From the NCBI GenBank assembly GCA_902789245.1, contig CADAND010000001.1, positions 186,001 through 250,000 of the forward strand: a stretch of DNA of 64,000 nucleotides, read 5' to 3'. Of this stretch, positions 21,336-29,876 are shown piece after piece. A program made the position numbers and the translations under genes. Source of the DNA: an uncultured Bacteroidia bacterium (GTDB taxonomy: Bacteria > Bacteroidota > Bacteroidia > Bacteroidales > UBA932). Below the pieces are notes generated by a model. That model ran no database searches. It was not told the DNA's origin and saw only the letters and a program-made list of their open reading frames with translations. Every line of letters begins with the position of its first letter. Position 1 is the stretch's first letter.

Positions 21336-21373
21336 CCCCCGGACTGCCCCCTGGAAAGTCCGGGGCTTTTTTT
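21336..21373 (+). terminator. Intrinsic terminator after the yitT pair
   Basis: Stem CCCCGGACT / AGTCCGGGG with an 11-base loop followed by a run of T. It ends inside the next gene's promoter region. Confidence 0.85.
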
Positions 21374-21380
21374 ACTTTTG
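21373..21380 (+). promoter_or_regulatory. -7 box for the AraC-type gene
   Basis: TACTTTTG, 19 bp upstream of the ATG at 21400, sharing bases with the T-run of the preceding terminator. Confidence 0.45.
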
Positions 21381-21399
21381 TGCCCACAGTTATTGACCG

Positions 21400-22401
21400 A
21401 TGAAAAACAAGCCCTTTCTCTCATTCTACCGGATTGTGTGCGGCATTTCCTTCCTTTGTCTGTTGCTACCGCCTGCCATCCGTTCACTGCGGACCGGCTC
21501 CTTCGCCGGTCCGGCCTGGATCGCCGGCGCGATGCTCTCAGCCGGCGCCGTCCTGCTCCTCCTTCCCATCTTCGACGAGTATGTCCGCCCTTCCGTGCGC
21601 TATGCCGTCGCGATCCTGTGCATTTGCGTGTACTGCACGCTGGCGGACGTGCCGCTGCGCATTTGGCTGCTGGCCGTCTTGATCGTGTTCGGGACCAGCT
21701 TGCTCTTCCGATGCAGGACGCGCTATGCGCAGCTGCAGCCGCTCTTCCACAACATGGCTGTCTGGTACGGCGTCGAGAACCAGGCCCGCAACAGCTACGC
21801 CCTGGCGCTCTTCATGCTGATCGCCATGCTGCCCGGGCCCGGAGCGCCGGCCTGGGTCGGCTGGGCAGTGCTGCCGCTGAGCCTGGCGCTTTATGTCCTG
21901 CTGCTGATCCGGGTTTTCACCGGCCGGACCTGCTTCCTGCGTCCCGTGCGGGAACTGGAGATCAAGGAACTGATCCGGGGCAACCTCCGCACCGCGCCGA
22001 TCCAGGCGGGGGAGAAGACGGAAGAAATGGCGCGGATGTCGCGCCTGTACGCCCGTGTGGTCACGCTGATGGAGCAGAAGCGCCCCTTCCTGGACGAAGG
22101 ATTCGGCCTGGACGACCTAGCCGGCGCGGTTTTCACGAACCGCGGCTACCTGTCGCGGACCATCAACATCCTGTCCGGCCGCAACTTCAGCCAGTTTGTC
22201 AATTATTTCCGCGTGCGCTACGGCGCGGAGCTGCTCCGCAAGGACCCCAACCTGCGCCTGATCAGCGTCGCACAGATGTGTGGTTTCCATTCGAGTCCGT
22301 CGTTCAACGCGGCCTTCAAGGTGAACATGGGCGAGACGCCCTCGGTCTACCAGGAGCGCTTGAGAAATGAGAAATTCGAAAAAGAGCTGAAGTCCGGATA
22401 G
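21400..22401 (+). CDS. AraC-family regulator with an N-terminal membrane domain
   Basis: 333 residues. The N-terminal half has about six hydrophobic helices (roughly residues 10-27, 38-57, 66-80, 84-102, 128-145, 152-173). The C-terminal 110 residues form an AraC/XylS two-HTH domain: LDDLAGAVFTNRGYLSRTIN then LISVAQMCGFHSSPSFNAAF and a final GETPSVYQER. Membrane-anchored AraC regulators are frequent in Bacteroidota; ligand and targets are not deducible. It is flanked by a terminator on its left and converges on the RluA-type gene. Confidence 0.85.
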   Translation: MKNKPFLSFYRIVCGISFLCLLLPPAIRSLRTGSFAGPAWIAGAMLSAGAVLLLLPIFDEYVRPSVRYAVAILCICVYCTLADVPLRIWLLAVLIVFGTSLLFRCRTRYAQLQPLFHNMAVWYGVENQARNSYALALFMLIAMLPGPGAPAWVGWAVLPLSLALYVLLLIRVFTGRTCFLRPVRELEIKELIRGNLRTAPIQAGEKTEEMARMSRLYARVVTLMEQKRPFLDEGFGLDDLAGAVFTNRGYLSRTINILSGRNFSQFVNYFRVRYGAELLRKDPNLRLISVAQMCGFHSSPSFNAAFKVNMGETPSVYQERLRNEKFEKELKSG

Positions 22402-22405
22402 GATC

Positions 22406-23128
22406 TCACACGCCCTTCCAGTCTGCCGGCACCGGCGCCGTGAGCTCCATCTCCTCCTTCCGGACGGGATGCACGAAGCGGATGTGACGGGCGAGCAGGC
22501 AGATGCCTCCGTCAGGGTTGGAGCGCGGTGCGCCGTACTTCAGGTCGCCCTTGATGGGGCAGCCCAGATGGGCGAGCTGGCAGCGGATCTGGTGGTGACG
22601 GCCGGTCAGCAGCTCCACCTCCACGAGGTGATAGCGGTCTGTGCTGCGGAGGTACCGGTAGTTGAGTTTCGCGAGTTTGGCTTCGGGGTAACGGGCGGGC
22701 TTCGCGGCGCTGCCGTCCGCCACGATGTAGGATTTGTTCTGCTGCTCGTTGCGGTTCATCCAGCCCTCCAGGTGTCCCTCCGGCGGTTCCGGCTTCGCGC
22801 AGCACAGCGCCCAGTAGGTCTTGTGCACGCTCCCGTCGCGGAAGGCGGCCGTCAGCCGCTCCAGTGCCTTGGAGGTCTTGGCCAGCAGGCAGATGCCGCT
22901 CACCGGGCGGTCCAACCGGTGGGGGAGGCCCAGGAAGACCTTGCCGGGCTTGGCGTCCCGCTGCGCGATGAATGCCTTGTAGGCCTCCGTCAGCGGCTCG
23001 TCGCCCGTCTTGTCCCCCTGCGTGATCTCGCCCACGCGTTTGCACACCACCAGCAGGTGGTTGTCCTCATAGAGGATCCGCCCCTGCAGATCCTCGAACT
23101 CGGCTTTGCTCAGTTCCCGGTATTCCAT
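22406..23128 (-). CDS. RluA-family RNA pseudouridine synthase
   Basis: 240 residues. It has the RluA catalytic motif HRLDRPVSGICLLAKT, whose Asp attacks the uridine, and the late RxHQIR motif as TGRHHQIRCQLAHLGCPI. There is no S4 domain, unlike the second synthase at 36224. The start is the ATG giving MEYRELSKAEFED, just after a minus-strand TATCTTTGC box. The rRNA or tRNA target position is not predictable. Confidence 0.88.
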   Translation of the reverse strand: MEYRELSKAEFEDLQGRILYEDNHLLVVCKRVGEITQGDKTGDEPLTEAYKAFIAQRDAKPGKVFLGLPHRLDRPVSGICLLAKTSKALERLTAAFRDGSVHKTYWALCCAKPEPPEGHLEGWMNRNEQQNKSYIVADGSAAKPARYPEAKLAKLNYRYLRSTDRYHLVEVELLTGRHHQIRCQLAHLGCPIKGDLKYGAPRSNPDGGICLLARHIRFVHPVRKEEMELTAPVPADWKGV

Positions 23129-23131
23129 ACC

Positions 23132-23140
23132 GCAAAGATA
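23132..23140 (-). promoter_or_regulatory. -7 box for the RluA-type gene
   Basis: Minus strand TATCTTTGC, 3 bp upstream of the ATG at 23128. The transcript would be nearly leaderless if this ATG is right. Confidence 0.5.
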
Positions 23141-23342
23141 GCATTTTCCTCGCATCCTGCTGCTTTGCCTCTTTCGTCATTCATCGGCTTTCACTTTTCC
23201 GTCATTCGCCGGCCCCGCCCCTTCGTCATTCGCCGGAGGCGACAGGGCTGCGCCCGTCCAAGCAAATAAAGCTTGTCCGGCCGCACGCCTCCCGCACCGG
23301 TAACTGCTGTTTAATCTTTTCAATCTGCCCCTTGTTCAAAAA

Positions 23343-23400
23343 CATCTGCGGACCCGACCTTGATTTGGCGCCACTGCAGGTCATGTCAGGTCCGCAGGTG
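23343..23400. repeat. 58-bp inverted-repeat element, copy 1
   Basis: Ends CATCTGCGGACC and GGTCCGCAGGTG are near-perfect inverted repeats; the interior is not conserved with copy 2. Confidence 0.7.
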
Positions 23401-23415
23401 CTGGCCTCAGGTCGC

Positions 23416-23473
23416 CATCTGCGGACCCCACCGCCATTCTGCGCTATCCAGTGGCACATCGACTCCGCAGATG
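23416..23473. repeat. 58-bp inverted-repeat element, copy 2
   Basis: Ends CATCTGCGGACC and ACTCCGCAGATG, the same length and same ends as copy 1, 73 bp downstream in the same orientation. Confidence 0.7.
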
Positions 23474-23534
23474 ATTTTGATTAAGGGGAGTTTGGGCAAG
23501 AATTTGGGGGTGGGGAAGAATGAGAATACTTTCT

Positions 23535-23570
23535 GAAAGTAACCAGGGCCCAAAGTCTCCGGTTACTTTG
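23535..23570. repeat. GAAAGTAACC hairpin, copy 1
   Basis: Arms AAAGTAACC and GGTTACTTT separated by 16 bases. The other copies are at 26230 and 26356. Confidence 0.7.
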
Positions 23571-23631
23571 GCAGTTTATTGATTGATAGTCATTTATGAA
23601 AAACGGGCGTTCTGTCGGGTGAGGCAGTTTT

Positions 23632-23663
23632 GAGGCGGTGAGCGCCCAATCCCGCGACAATTC
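23632..23663. repeat. 32-bp dispersed repeat shared with 55009-55040
   Basis: Begins GAGGCGGTGAGCGCCCAA and ends CCCGCGACAATTC, with a single mismatch to the copy that flanks the structured block at 54591-55015. Confidence 0.75.
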
Positions 23664-23730
23664 CAGCCCAAATGGGGAAATGCTGTAAGGTGGAAGTGAA
23701 ATTGATCTGATCCGGCAATCCGTCCGCGCC

Positions 23731-23777
23731 CGTTTGCCTGTGCTGTCCGGAGGTGTGCGCGGGGCGTGCGGGGGTTG
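23731..23777. repeat. Imperfect repeat shared with 60991-61037
   Basis: Starts CGTTTGCCTGTGCTGTC and continues GC-rich. The second copy starts CGTTGGCCTGTGCTGTC and stays similar for about 45 bp. Confidence 0.5.
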
Positions 23778-23923
23778 GTTACCGTAGCCCCTGCTGCCTC
23801 CGGCGGAGAAGGGAAATATGACATTTTGTCAGAAAATGGGCGGTGGCAAAGGATTTGATGATACCCGTCTCGGCCTGCCGGAGTTGGCAGGTGACTGAAG
23901 TGAAATTTTAAAAGTACAATATT

Positions 23924-25837
<1,914 letters not shown>

Positions 25838-25855
25838 TCCTCCCACCCACTTTCG

Positions 25856-25966
25856 CTGTGAGCTGTAAGTGGTTAATGGAAAGAAAAATAATGAAATATA
25901 CTCCCCCGAAAATCGAGGGAGTATATTTTTATATCTTAATAATGTTCAATTAAATACAACTCACAA
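25856..25966. repeat. 111-bp inverted-dimer element, copy A1
   Basis: Outer ends CTGTGAGCTGTAAGTGG and ACAACTCACAAG. Central hairpin TATACTCCC...GGGAGTATA (25897-25925) is followed by ATTTTTAT, so it can act as an intrinsic terminator for dnaK. Confidence 0.85.
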
Positions 25967-26004
25967 GCAAATTGATTCGGCAAGCCTCCGAGCCAGTTGA
26001 AATC

Positions 26005-26115
26005 CTGTGAGCCATAAGTGGCTGAAGGATTGAAAATTAATGAAATGTACTCCCCCGATTTTCGAGGGAGTATATTTTTATATTTTGCTAACACTCAATC
26101 GCTTACAGCTCACAG
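26005..26115. repeat. 111-bp inverted-dimer element, copy A2
   Basis: Outer ends CTGTGAGCCATAAGTGG and TTACAGCTCACAG; core GTACTCCC...GGGAGTAT followed by ATTTTTATATTTT. Same length and orientation-symmetric structure as A1, 149 bp away. Confidence 0.85.
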
Positions 26116-26167
26116 GTCAAATCCGTTAAACAATTAATTGGGGTAAACTTATTTCAGGACGACACGG

Positions 26168-26180
26168 TTACAGCTCACTG
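26168..26180. repeat. Solo end of the 111-bp element
   Basis: TTACAGCTCACTG matches the right end of the family, with no core or partner end nearby. It is a probable decayed or partial copy. Confidence 0.45.
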
Positions 26181-26229
26181 GAAAAGAGGGGGCTGTTTTT
26201 ATGTAAGTTAGTGTTAATTAGTAAATTAT

Positions 26230-26265
26230 GAAAGTAACCAGGTACTCTGGTACCCAGTTACTTTC
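26230..26265. repeat. GAAAGTAACC hairpin, copy 2
   Basis: GAAAGTAAC and GTTACTTTC arms with an inner GGTAC...GTACC stem; almost the whole 36 bp is palindromic. Confidence 0.75.
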
Positions 26266-26355
26266 GGAAAGTGTTGGTTTTGTGAAAGTTGCTGAAAACG
26301 GGAGAAAAGGCAGATTGACGTGTTTTTGACAAGTAGTTGAGGAATAGGTAATTAT

Positions 26356-26390
26356 GAAAGTAACCGGGTCCTGAGGGAACCGGTTACTTT
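26356..26390. repeat. GAAAGTAACC hairpin, copy 3
   Basis: Arms AAAGTAACCGG and CCGGTTACTTT. It lies 41 bp downstream of the nitroreductase stop (minus strand). Confidence 0.75.
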
Positions 26391-26430
26391 GGTAAGTTGC
26401 TGATGGTGAAATGATTGCAAAAAACAGCGA

Positions 26431-26958
26431 CTATTTGATGATGCGGTAGTAGTCGGGTTTGCGGGGCTTGACGGTAGGGGGGAAGGAGGCGGGGTAGCCG
26501 AGGGCGAGGGCGCCGATGCCGACCAGGCCGTCGGGGAGCCCGAGCTCGCGCATCAGGGCCTTGCCCTCCGGGGTGGCGAACATCTCCCGCTCGCGGTTGA
26601 TCCAGCAGGAGCCCAGCCCGACGGCATGCGCCGCCAGCATCATGTTGCCCAGTACCAGCGAGCCGTCGGCCGTGGAATTCGCCCACTCGGCGGGGTCGCT
26701 GCCGAACACCAGCACGATGGTCGGTGCGCCGTAGAAGGGATGCTCGCGGCCCCAGACCGCGGCGTTCATCGCATCGAGGCGCGCCACCAGCTCCGGCCGC
26801 TGCACCGCCACGATCCAGGGGTCCTGCCGGCCCATGCCGGTCGGCGCCCAGGTGCCGGCCTCCAGCACGGCCTGCAATTCTTCGTCAGTGATCTGCTCCG
26901 GCTTGTAGCGCCGGATGCTTCTGCGCTCGCGGAGCGCTTTGAGTACTTCGTTGTCCAT
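26431..26958 (-). CDS. Nitroreductase-family FMN oxidoreductase
   Basis: 175 residues, a small member of the nitroreductase family, FMN-dependent NAD(P)H oxidoreductases that work as homodimers. It shows RRSIRRYKPEQITDEEL at the N-terminus (FMN phosphate-binding arginines), APTGMGRQDPW, and AHAVGLGSCWINRERE in the second half. The physiological substrate is unknown. The start is the ATG giving MDNEVLKALRERR, just after a minus-strand TATCTTTGC box. It is divergent from the AAA ATPase-sirtuin pair. Confidence 0.88.
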   Translation of the reverse strand: MDNEVLKALRERRSIRRYKPEQITDEELQAVLEAGTWAPTGMGRQDPWIVAVQRPELVARLDAMNAAVWGREHPFYGAPTIVLVFGSDPAEWANSTADGSLVLGNMMLAAHAVGLGSCWINREREMFATPEGKALMRELGLPDGLVGIGALALGYPASFPPTVKPRKPDYYRIIK

Positions 26959-26961
26959 GCG

Positions 26962-26970
26962 GCAAAGATA
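26962..26970 (-). promoter_or_regulatory. -7 box for the nitroreductase gene
   Basis: Minus strand TATCTTTGC, 3 bp upstream of the ATG at 26958. Confidence 0.5.
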
Positions 26971-27008
26971 GCAAAAAATAACTTTTTGCATATAACAAAT
27001 TTGTTTTA

Positions 27009-27017
27009 TACATTTGC
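27009..27017 (+). promoter_or_regulatory. -7 box for the ATPase-sirtuin pair
   Basis: TACATTTGC, 3 bp upstream of the ATG at 27021. Confidence 0.5.
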
Positions 27018-27020
27018 GTC

Positions 27021-28178
27021 ATGGAGACTATCTTTCAGTACAATAAGTTCGTCATCGGCAAGCAGTTCCTCGGCCGCAGCGTCGAGGTGCGCGCCTTCGC
27101 CAACCTGCTCGCGCAGGGGGAGAACGTCGTCATCTACGAGCCCCCGAAAACCGGTCGCAAGTCGCTGGTCCAGCAAGGATTCTACACGATGAAATCCTCC
27201 GGCGCCCGGTTCGTCGCCGCACAGCTCAGCCTGCTGAGCGTCCGGACGCAGGCCGACTTCGCCCTGCGCCTGGCCGGCAGCGTGCTGAACACCCTCGGCA
27301 GCAACCCCGCCGAGCTGTCCCGCGTCGCCCAGGAGCTGCTCCCGGACACGCATTTCGTCTTCGACGCGAACCGTTTCAGCGCTTCCGGCGAGCCGCTTTC
27401 GCTCAGCGGCGCCCTGGACCGGAGCGACCTGCTGGCCGCCTACCTGCTCCCGTACCGTATCGGGCAGCAGACCGGCGTGAAGCGCATCGTCGTCATCGAC
27501 GAGTTCCAGAACGTCATGCAGACCGAGGACGGCGACCTCCTCTGCCAGCTGCTGGAAGAAGTCTTCAAGACCCTGCCGGAGGAGCTTGCCGGCGGCGCTT
27601 CCTATGTCTTCCTGGGCTCGCAGGTCAACGCGATGCACGAAATCTTCGGCGTCAAGCGCTGGTTCTGGCGCCAGGCCGAGCGCATCCGCCTCTCCTCCGT
27701 CGACACCCGCGACATCATCGACCACGTCGTGAAGGGCTTCCTCGCCACGGGCAAGGTCATCGACCGCGACCTGCTCCTGGGCGTGTGCCGCCTCTTCCGC
27801 AACAACGTCTGGTACATCAACCATTTCTGCGCGATCTGCGACTCCCTTTCGCGCGGGTACATCATGGAGCAGATCCTCAAGGAGGGCCTGGACAGCCTGG
27901 TCGCCATCCACGAGCCGGCCTTCGTGGCCACGATGAACGACCTGACCACCTTCCAGGTCAGCCTGCTGCGCGCCATCCTGGACGGCCATAACCGCTTCAG
28001 CAGCGCCGAGGTCATCCGCCAGTACGGCCTGAACTCCTCCGCCAACGTGCGGCGCCTCAAGGACGCCCTCTGCAAGAAGGAGATCGTGACCTTCGACGAA
28101 GACGAGACGCCCCTCGTGCTCGATCCGCTCTTCGAATACTGGGTACGCAAGGAATACTTCAACATGTCCGTAGCATGA
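27021..28178 (+). CDS. AAA/STAND-type ATPase with a variant P-loop
   Basis: 385 residues, resembling the archaeal-type ATPase / STAND NTPase group. The P-loop position reads YEPPKTGRKSLV (around residue 38), where TGRKS replaces the usual TGKTS, and the Walker B is RIVVIDEFQNV. A winged-helix-like C-terminus (FQVSLLRAILDGHNRFSSAEVI, LNSSANVRRLKDAL) is typical of the family. The role is unknown. Its stop overlaps the sirtuin start by four bases (ATGA), so the two products are probably functionally linked. Confidence 0.75.
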   Translation: METIFQYNKFVIGKQFLGRSVEVRAFANLLAQGENVVIYEPPKTGRKSLVQQGFYTMKSSGARFVAAQLSLLSVRTQADFALRLAGSVLNTLGSNPAELSRVAQELLPDTHFVFDANRFSASGEPLSLSGALDRSDLLAAYLLPYRIGQQTGVKRIVVIDEFQNVMQTEDGDLLCQLLEEVFKTLPEELAGGASYVFLGSQVNAMHEIFGVKRWFWRQAERIRLSSVDTRDIIDHVVKGFLATGKVIDRDLLLGVCRLFRNNVWYINHFCAICDSLSRGYIMEQILKEGLDSLVAIHEPAFVATMNDLTTFQVSLLRAILDGHNRFSSAEVIRQYGLNSSANVRRLKDALCKKEIVTFDEDETPLVLDPLFEYWVRKEYFNMSVA

Positions 28179-28879
28179 AAAAGAGAATAGCCGTACTGAC
28201 CGGTGCCGGCGTCAGCGCCGAGAGCGGTCTGGGAACCTACCGCGACAACGGCGGGCTCTGGGACAACTACGACCCGATGGTCGTCGCGTCCGCCGAGGGC
28301 TGGTCCCGCGATCCGGGCCTCGTGCTGGACTTCTACAACATGCAGCGCGAAAAGCTGCGCGACGTGCAGCCCAACGAGGCGCACCGCCTGATCGCCGCGC
28401 TGGAGAAGGACTACACCGTCGACGTGATCACGCAGAACGTGGACAACCTCCACGAGCGTGCGGGCTCCACCCACGTCGTGCACCTGCACGGCGAGGCCAC
28501 GAAAGTCCGCCCGGAGAACACCTGCAACGACTATGACGGATACTCCGAGAAATACGTCGTCGACGTTGGCTACGACGCCGTCCGCCTGGGCGACAAGGCG
28601 CCGAACGGCGCGCAGTACCGCCCGCACATCGTCTTTTTCGGCGAAGCCGTGCCGAAGATCGAGCGCGCGGTCGAGCTCGTCGCGGCCGCCGACATCGTCC
28701 TGATCGTGGGCACTTCCCTGCAGGTGTACCCCGCCGCGGGGCTCTACCGCTACGCCCGTCCCGAGGCTCCGATCTACCTGATCGACCCCGCCGACGTGAC
28801 GCTCCGCGACCCCCGCGTCCACCACATTAAGGCGGTGGCCACCAAAGGAATGCAAGAATTTGTTGGAATGTTAAAATAA
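28175..28879 (+). CDS. Sir2-family NAD-dependent protein deacylase without the zinc cysteines
   Basis: 234 residues. NAD-binding motifs TGAGVSAESGLGTYRDNGG (residues 9-27) and TQNVDNLHERAG (86-97) are intact, with catalytic His105 in HLHGEA. The usual zinc-binding CxxC pairs are missing: between 106 and 145 only one Cys (NTCNDY) is seen. The segment FYNMQREKL resembles the YxxR desuccinylase motif of CobB, but Gln occupies the Arg position, so acyl preference is uncertain. It is translationally coupled to the upstream ATPase. Confidence 0.88.
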   Translation: MKKRIAVLTGAGVSAESGLGTYRDNGGLWDNYDPMVVASAEGWSRDPGLVLDFYNMQREKLRDVQPNEAHRLIAALEKDYTVDVITQNVDNLHERAGSTHVVHLHGEATKVRPENTCNDYDGYSEKYVVDVGYDAVRLGDKAPNGAQYRPHIVFFGEAVPKIERAVELVAAADIVLIVGTSLQVYPAAGLYRYARPEAPIYLIDPADVTLRDPRVHHIKAVATKGMQEFVGMLK

Positions 28880-28884
28880 ATTGC

Positions 28885-28893
28885 TAACTTTGC
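28885..28893 (+). promoter_or_regulatory. -7 box for rpsU
   Basis: TAACTTTGC, 31 bp before the rpsU ATG. Confidence 0.6.
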
Positions 28894-28906
28894 ACCCCAT
28901 TTAGAA

Positions 28907-28916
28907 AAAGGAGGTG
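28907..28916 (+). promoter_or_regulatory. Strong Shine-Dalgarno sequence of rpsU
   Basis: AAAGGAGGTG, eight bases before the ATG, is nearly fully complementary to the 16S rRNA 3' end. No other start in the window has a comparable site. Bacteroidia ribosomes normally hide the anti-SD behind bS21, so a strong SD on the bS21 gene itself fits autoregulation. Confidence 0.8.
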
Positions 28917-28924
28917 TAAAAGCA

Positions 28925-29116
28925 ATGATCATCGTTCCCGTAAAAGAAGGCGAAAACATCGAGCGCGCGTTGAAGAAATTCAAGCGGAAGTTCGAGAAGA
29001 CCGGTGCCGTCCGTGAGATGCGCGCCCGCAAGAACTTCCAGAAGCCGTCGGAGGTCCGCCGCATTGCGAAGCAGAAGGCTATCTACGTCCAGCATCTGCG
29101 TCTGGAGGAGGAGTAA
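28925..29116 (+). CDS. rpsU: 30S ribosomal protein bS21
   Basis: 63 residues, normal bS21: MIIVPVKEGENIERALKKFK, then the basic RRKFEK-type helix and C-terminal KQKAIYVQHLRLEEE. In Bacteroidia bS21 (with bS18 and bS6) masks the 16S anti-Shine-Dalgarno on the 30S platform, which explains SD-independent initiation in the group. Here its own mRNA carries a strong SD, consistent with translation rising when bS21 is limiting. It is monocistronic in appearance; rplU follows after a 108-bp gap. Confidence 0.95.
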   Translation: MIIVPVKEGENIERALKKFKRKFEKTGAVREMRARKNFQKPSEVRRIAKQKAIYVQHLRLEEE

Positions 29117-29224
29117 TCCTGCCACCTTTATTTATTTTGAAATATTTGATGACCGCTAAGCCAGGTATCAAGAGCTGCCCCGCGGCAGACGCTTACGGCC
29201 GAAACTTTTAATAAAGTTTTATTT
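29117..29224 (+). promoter_or_regulatory. Possible structured leader of rplU
   Basis: 108-bp gap. CCGCTAAGC near 29152 can pair with GCTTACGG near 29190 with one bulge, enclosing a CTGCC-CCGC-GGCAG hairpin, and an A/T-rich stretch leads into the ATG. This fits a ribosomal-protein leader for autoregulation, but I cannot match it to a known leader family. Confidence 0.35.
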
Positions 29225-29536
29225 ATGTACGCAATCGTAGACATTGCAGGCCAGCAGTTTAAAGTGGAAGCTGGCAACGAGATCTTTGTGCAGCGGCTCG
29301 CCGATGCCAAAGGTGCTGATGTGGAGTTCTCCAAGGTTCTTCTCGTCGCTGATGGCGCGAAGGTCAAGGTGGGTGCTCCGTACGTGAAGGGCGCCGTGGT
29401 CAAGGCCACCGTCCTCGAAGATGACGCCAAGGCCGACAAGGTGCTGGTCTTCAAGAAGATCCGCCGCAAGGGCTTCCAGAAGCTCAACGGTCACCGTCAG
29501 AAACTGTCCAAGATTAAGATCAACGAAATCGCTTAA
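29225..29536 (+). CDS. rplU: 50S ribosomal protein bL21
   Basis: 103 residues. The N-terminus [18 protein letters not shown] and the end [22 protein letters not shown] are the standard bL21 features. It binds 23S rRNA in the 50S subunit. rpmA follows after five bases, the universal rplU-rpmA pair. Confidence 0.97.
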   Translation: MYAIVDIAGQQFKVEAGNEIFVQRLADAKGADVEFSKVLLVADGAKVKVGAPYVKGAVVKATVLEDDAKADKVLVFKKIRRKGFQKLNGHRQKLSKIKINEIA

Positions 29537-29541
29537 GAGTT

Positions 29542-29802
29542 ATGGCACACAAAAAAGGTCAATCCAGTTCTAAGAACGGTCGTGAGTCGCAGAGCAAGCG
29601 CCTGGGTCTCAAGAAATTCGGCGGCGAAGTCGTGAAAGCCGGCAATATCATCGTCCGCCAGCGCGGCACGGTCCACAATCCGGACCGCAACGTCGGAATG
29701 GGTAAGGATCACACCCTGTACGCCCTCGTGGACGGCACGGTGAAGTTCACCCGCAAGCGCGAGAACAAATCCTACGTGTCGGTGGTCCCGTTCGAGAACT
29801 AA
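29542..29802 (+). CDS. rpmA: 50S ribosomal protein bL27
   Basis: 86 residues, starting [20 protein letters not shown], the flexible N-terminal tail that reaches the peptidyl-transferase centre, without the cleavable extension seen in Firmicutes. The body [17 protein letters not shown] and [11 protein letters not shown] is typical. A terminator follows. Confidence 0.97.
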   Translation: MAHKKGQSSSKNGRESQSKRLGLKKFGGEVVKAGNIIVRQRGTVHNPDRNVGMGKDHTLYALVDGTVKFTRKRENKSYVSVVPFEN

Positions 29803-29822
29803 TCCGGGACTGAAGTCGAACC

Positions 29823-29864
29823 AAAGGACCTGCATTCCGGAATGAGTGTGGGTCCTTTCATTTT
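29823..29864 (+). terminator. Intrinsic terminator after rpmA
   Basis: Arms AAAGGACC and GGTCCTTT, with an inner CATTCCGGAATG palindrome, then CATTTT. It sits directly before serS. Confidence 0.7.
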
Positions 29865-29876
29865 AAGAAAAAGTAT

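Larger units (their letters stand above)
23141..23923. other. Non-coding, repeat-rich gap upstream of dnaK
   Basis: No credible gene. It holds degenerate half-copies of the GTCATTCGCCGG palindrome (about 23175-23235), two 58-bp inverted-repeat elements (23343-23473), one AAAGTAACC hairpin (23535-23570), a 32-bp sequence shared with 55009-55040, and a stretch (23731-23777) resembling 60991-61037. I see no CIRCE operator and no clear -7 box close to dnaK. Confidence 0.7.
25838..26430. other. Non-coding gap filled with palindromic elements
   Basis: No gene seen. It contains two 111-bp inverted-dimer elements in tandem (25856 and 26005), a solo element end TTACAGCTCACTG (26168-26180) and two GAAAGTAACC hairpins (26230, 26356). 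The sequence is visibly AT-richer than the flanking genes. Confidence 0.75.

Noticed and set aside
29117-29224. tRNA gene between rpsU and rplU
   Set aside because: No T-arm GTTCGA-type sequence or acceptor stem could be formed.
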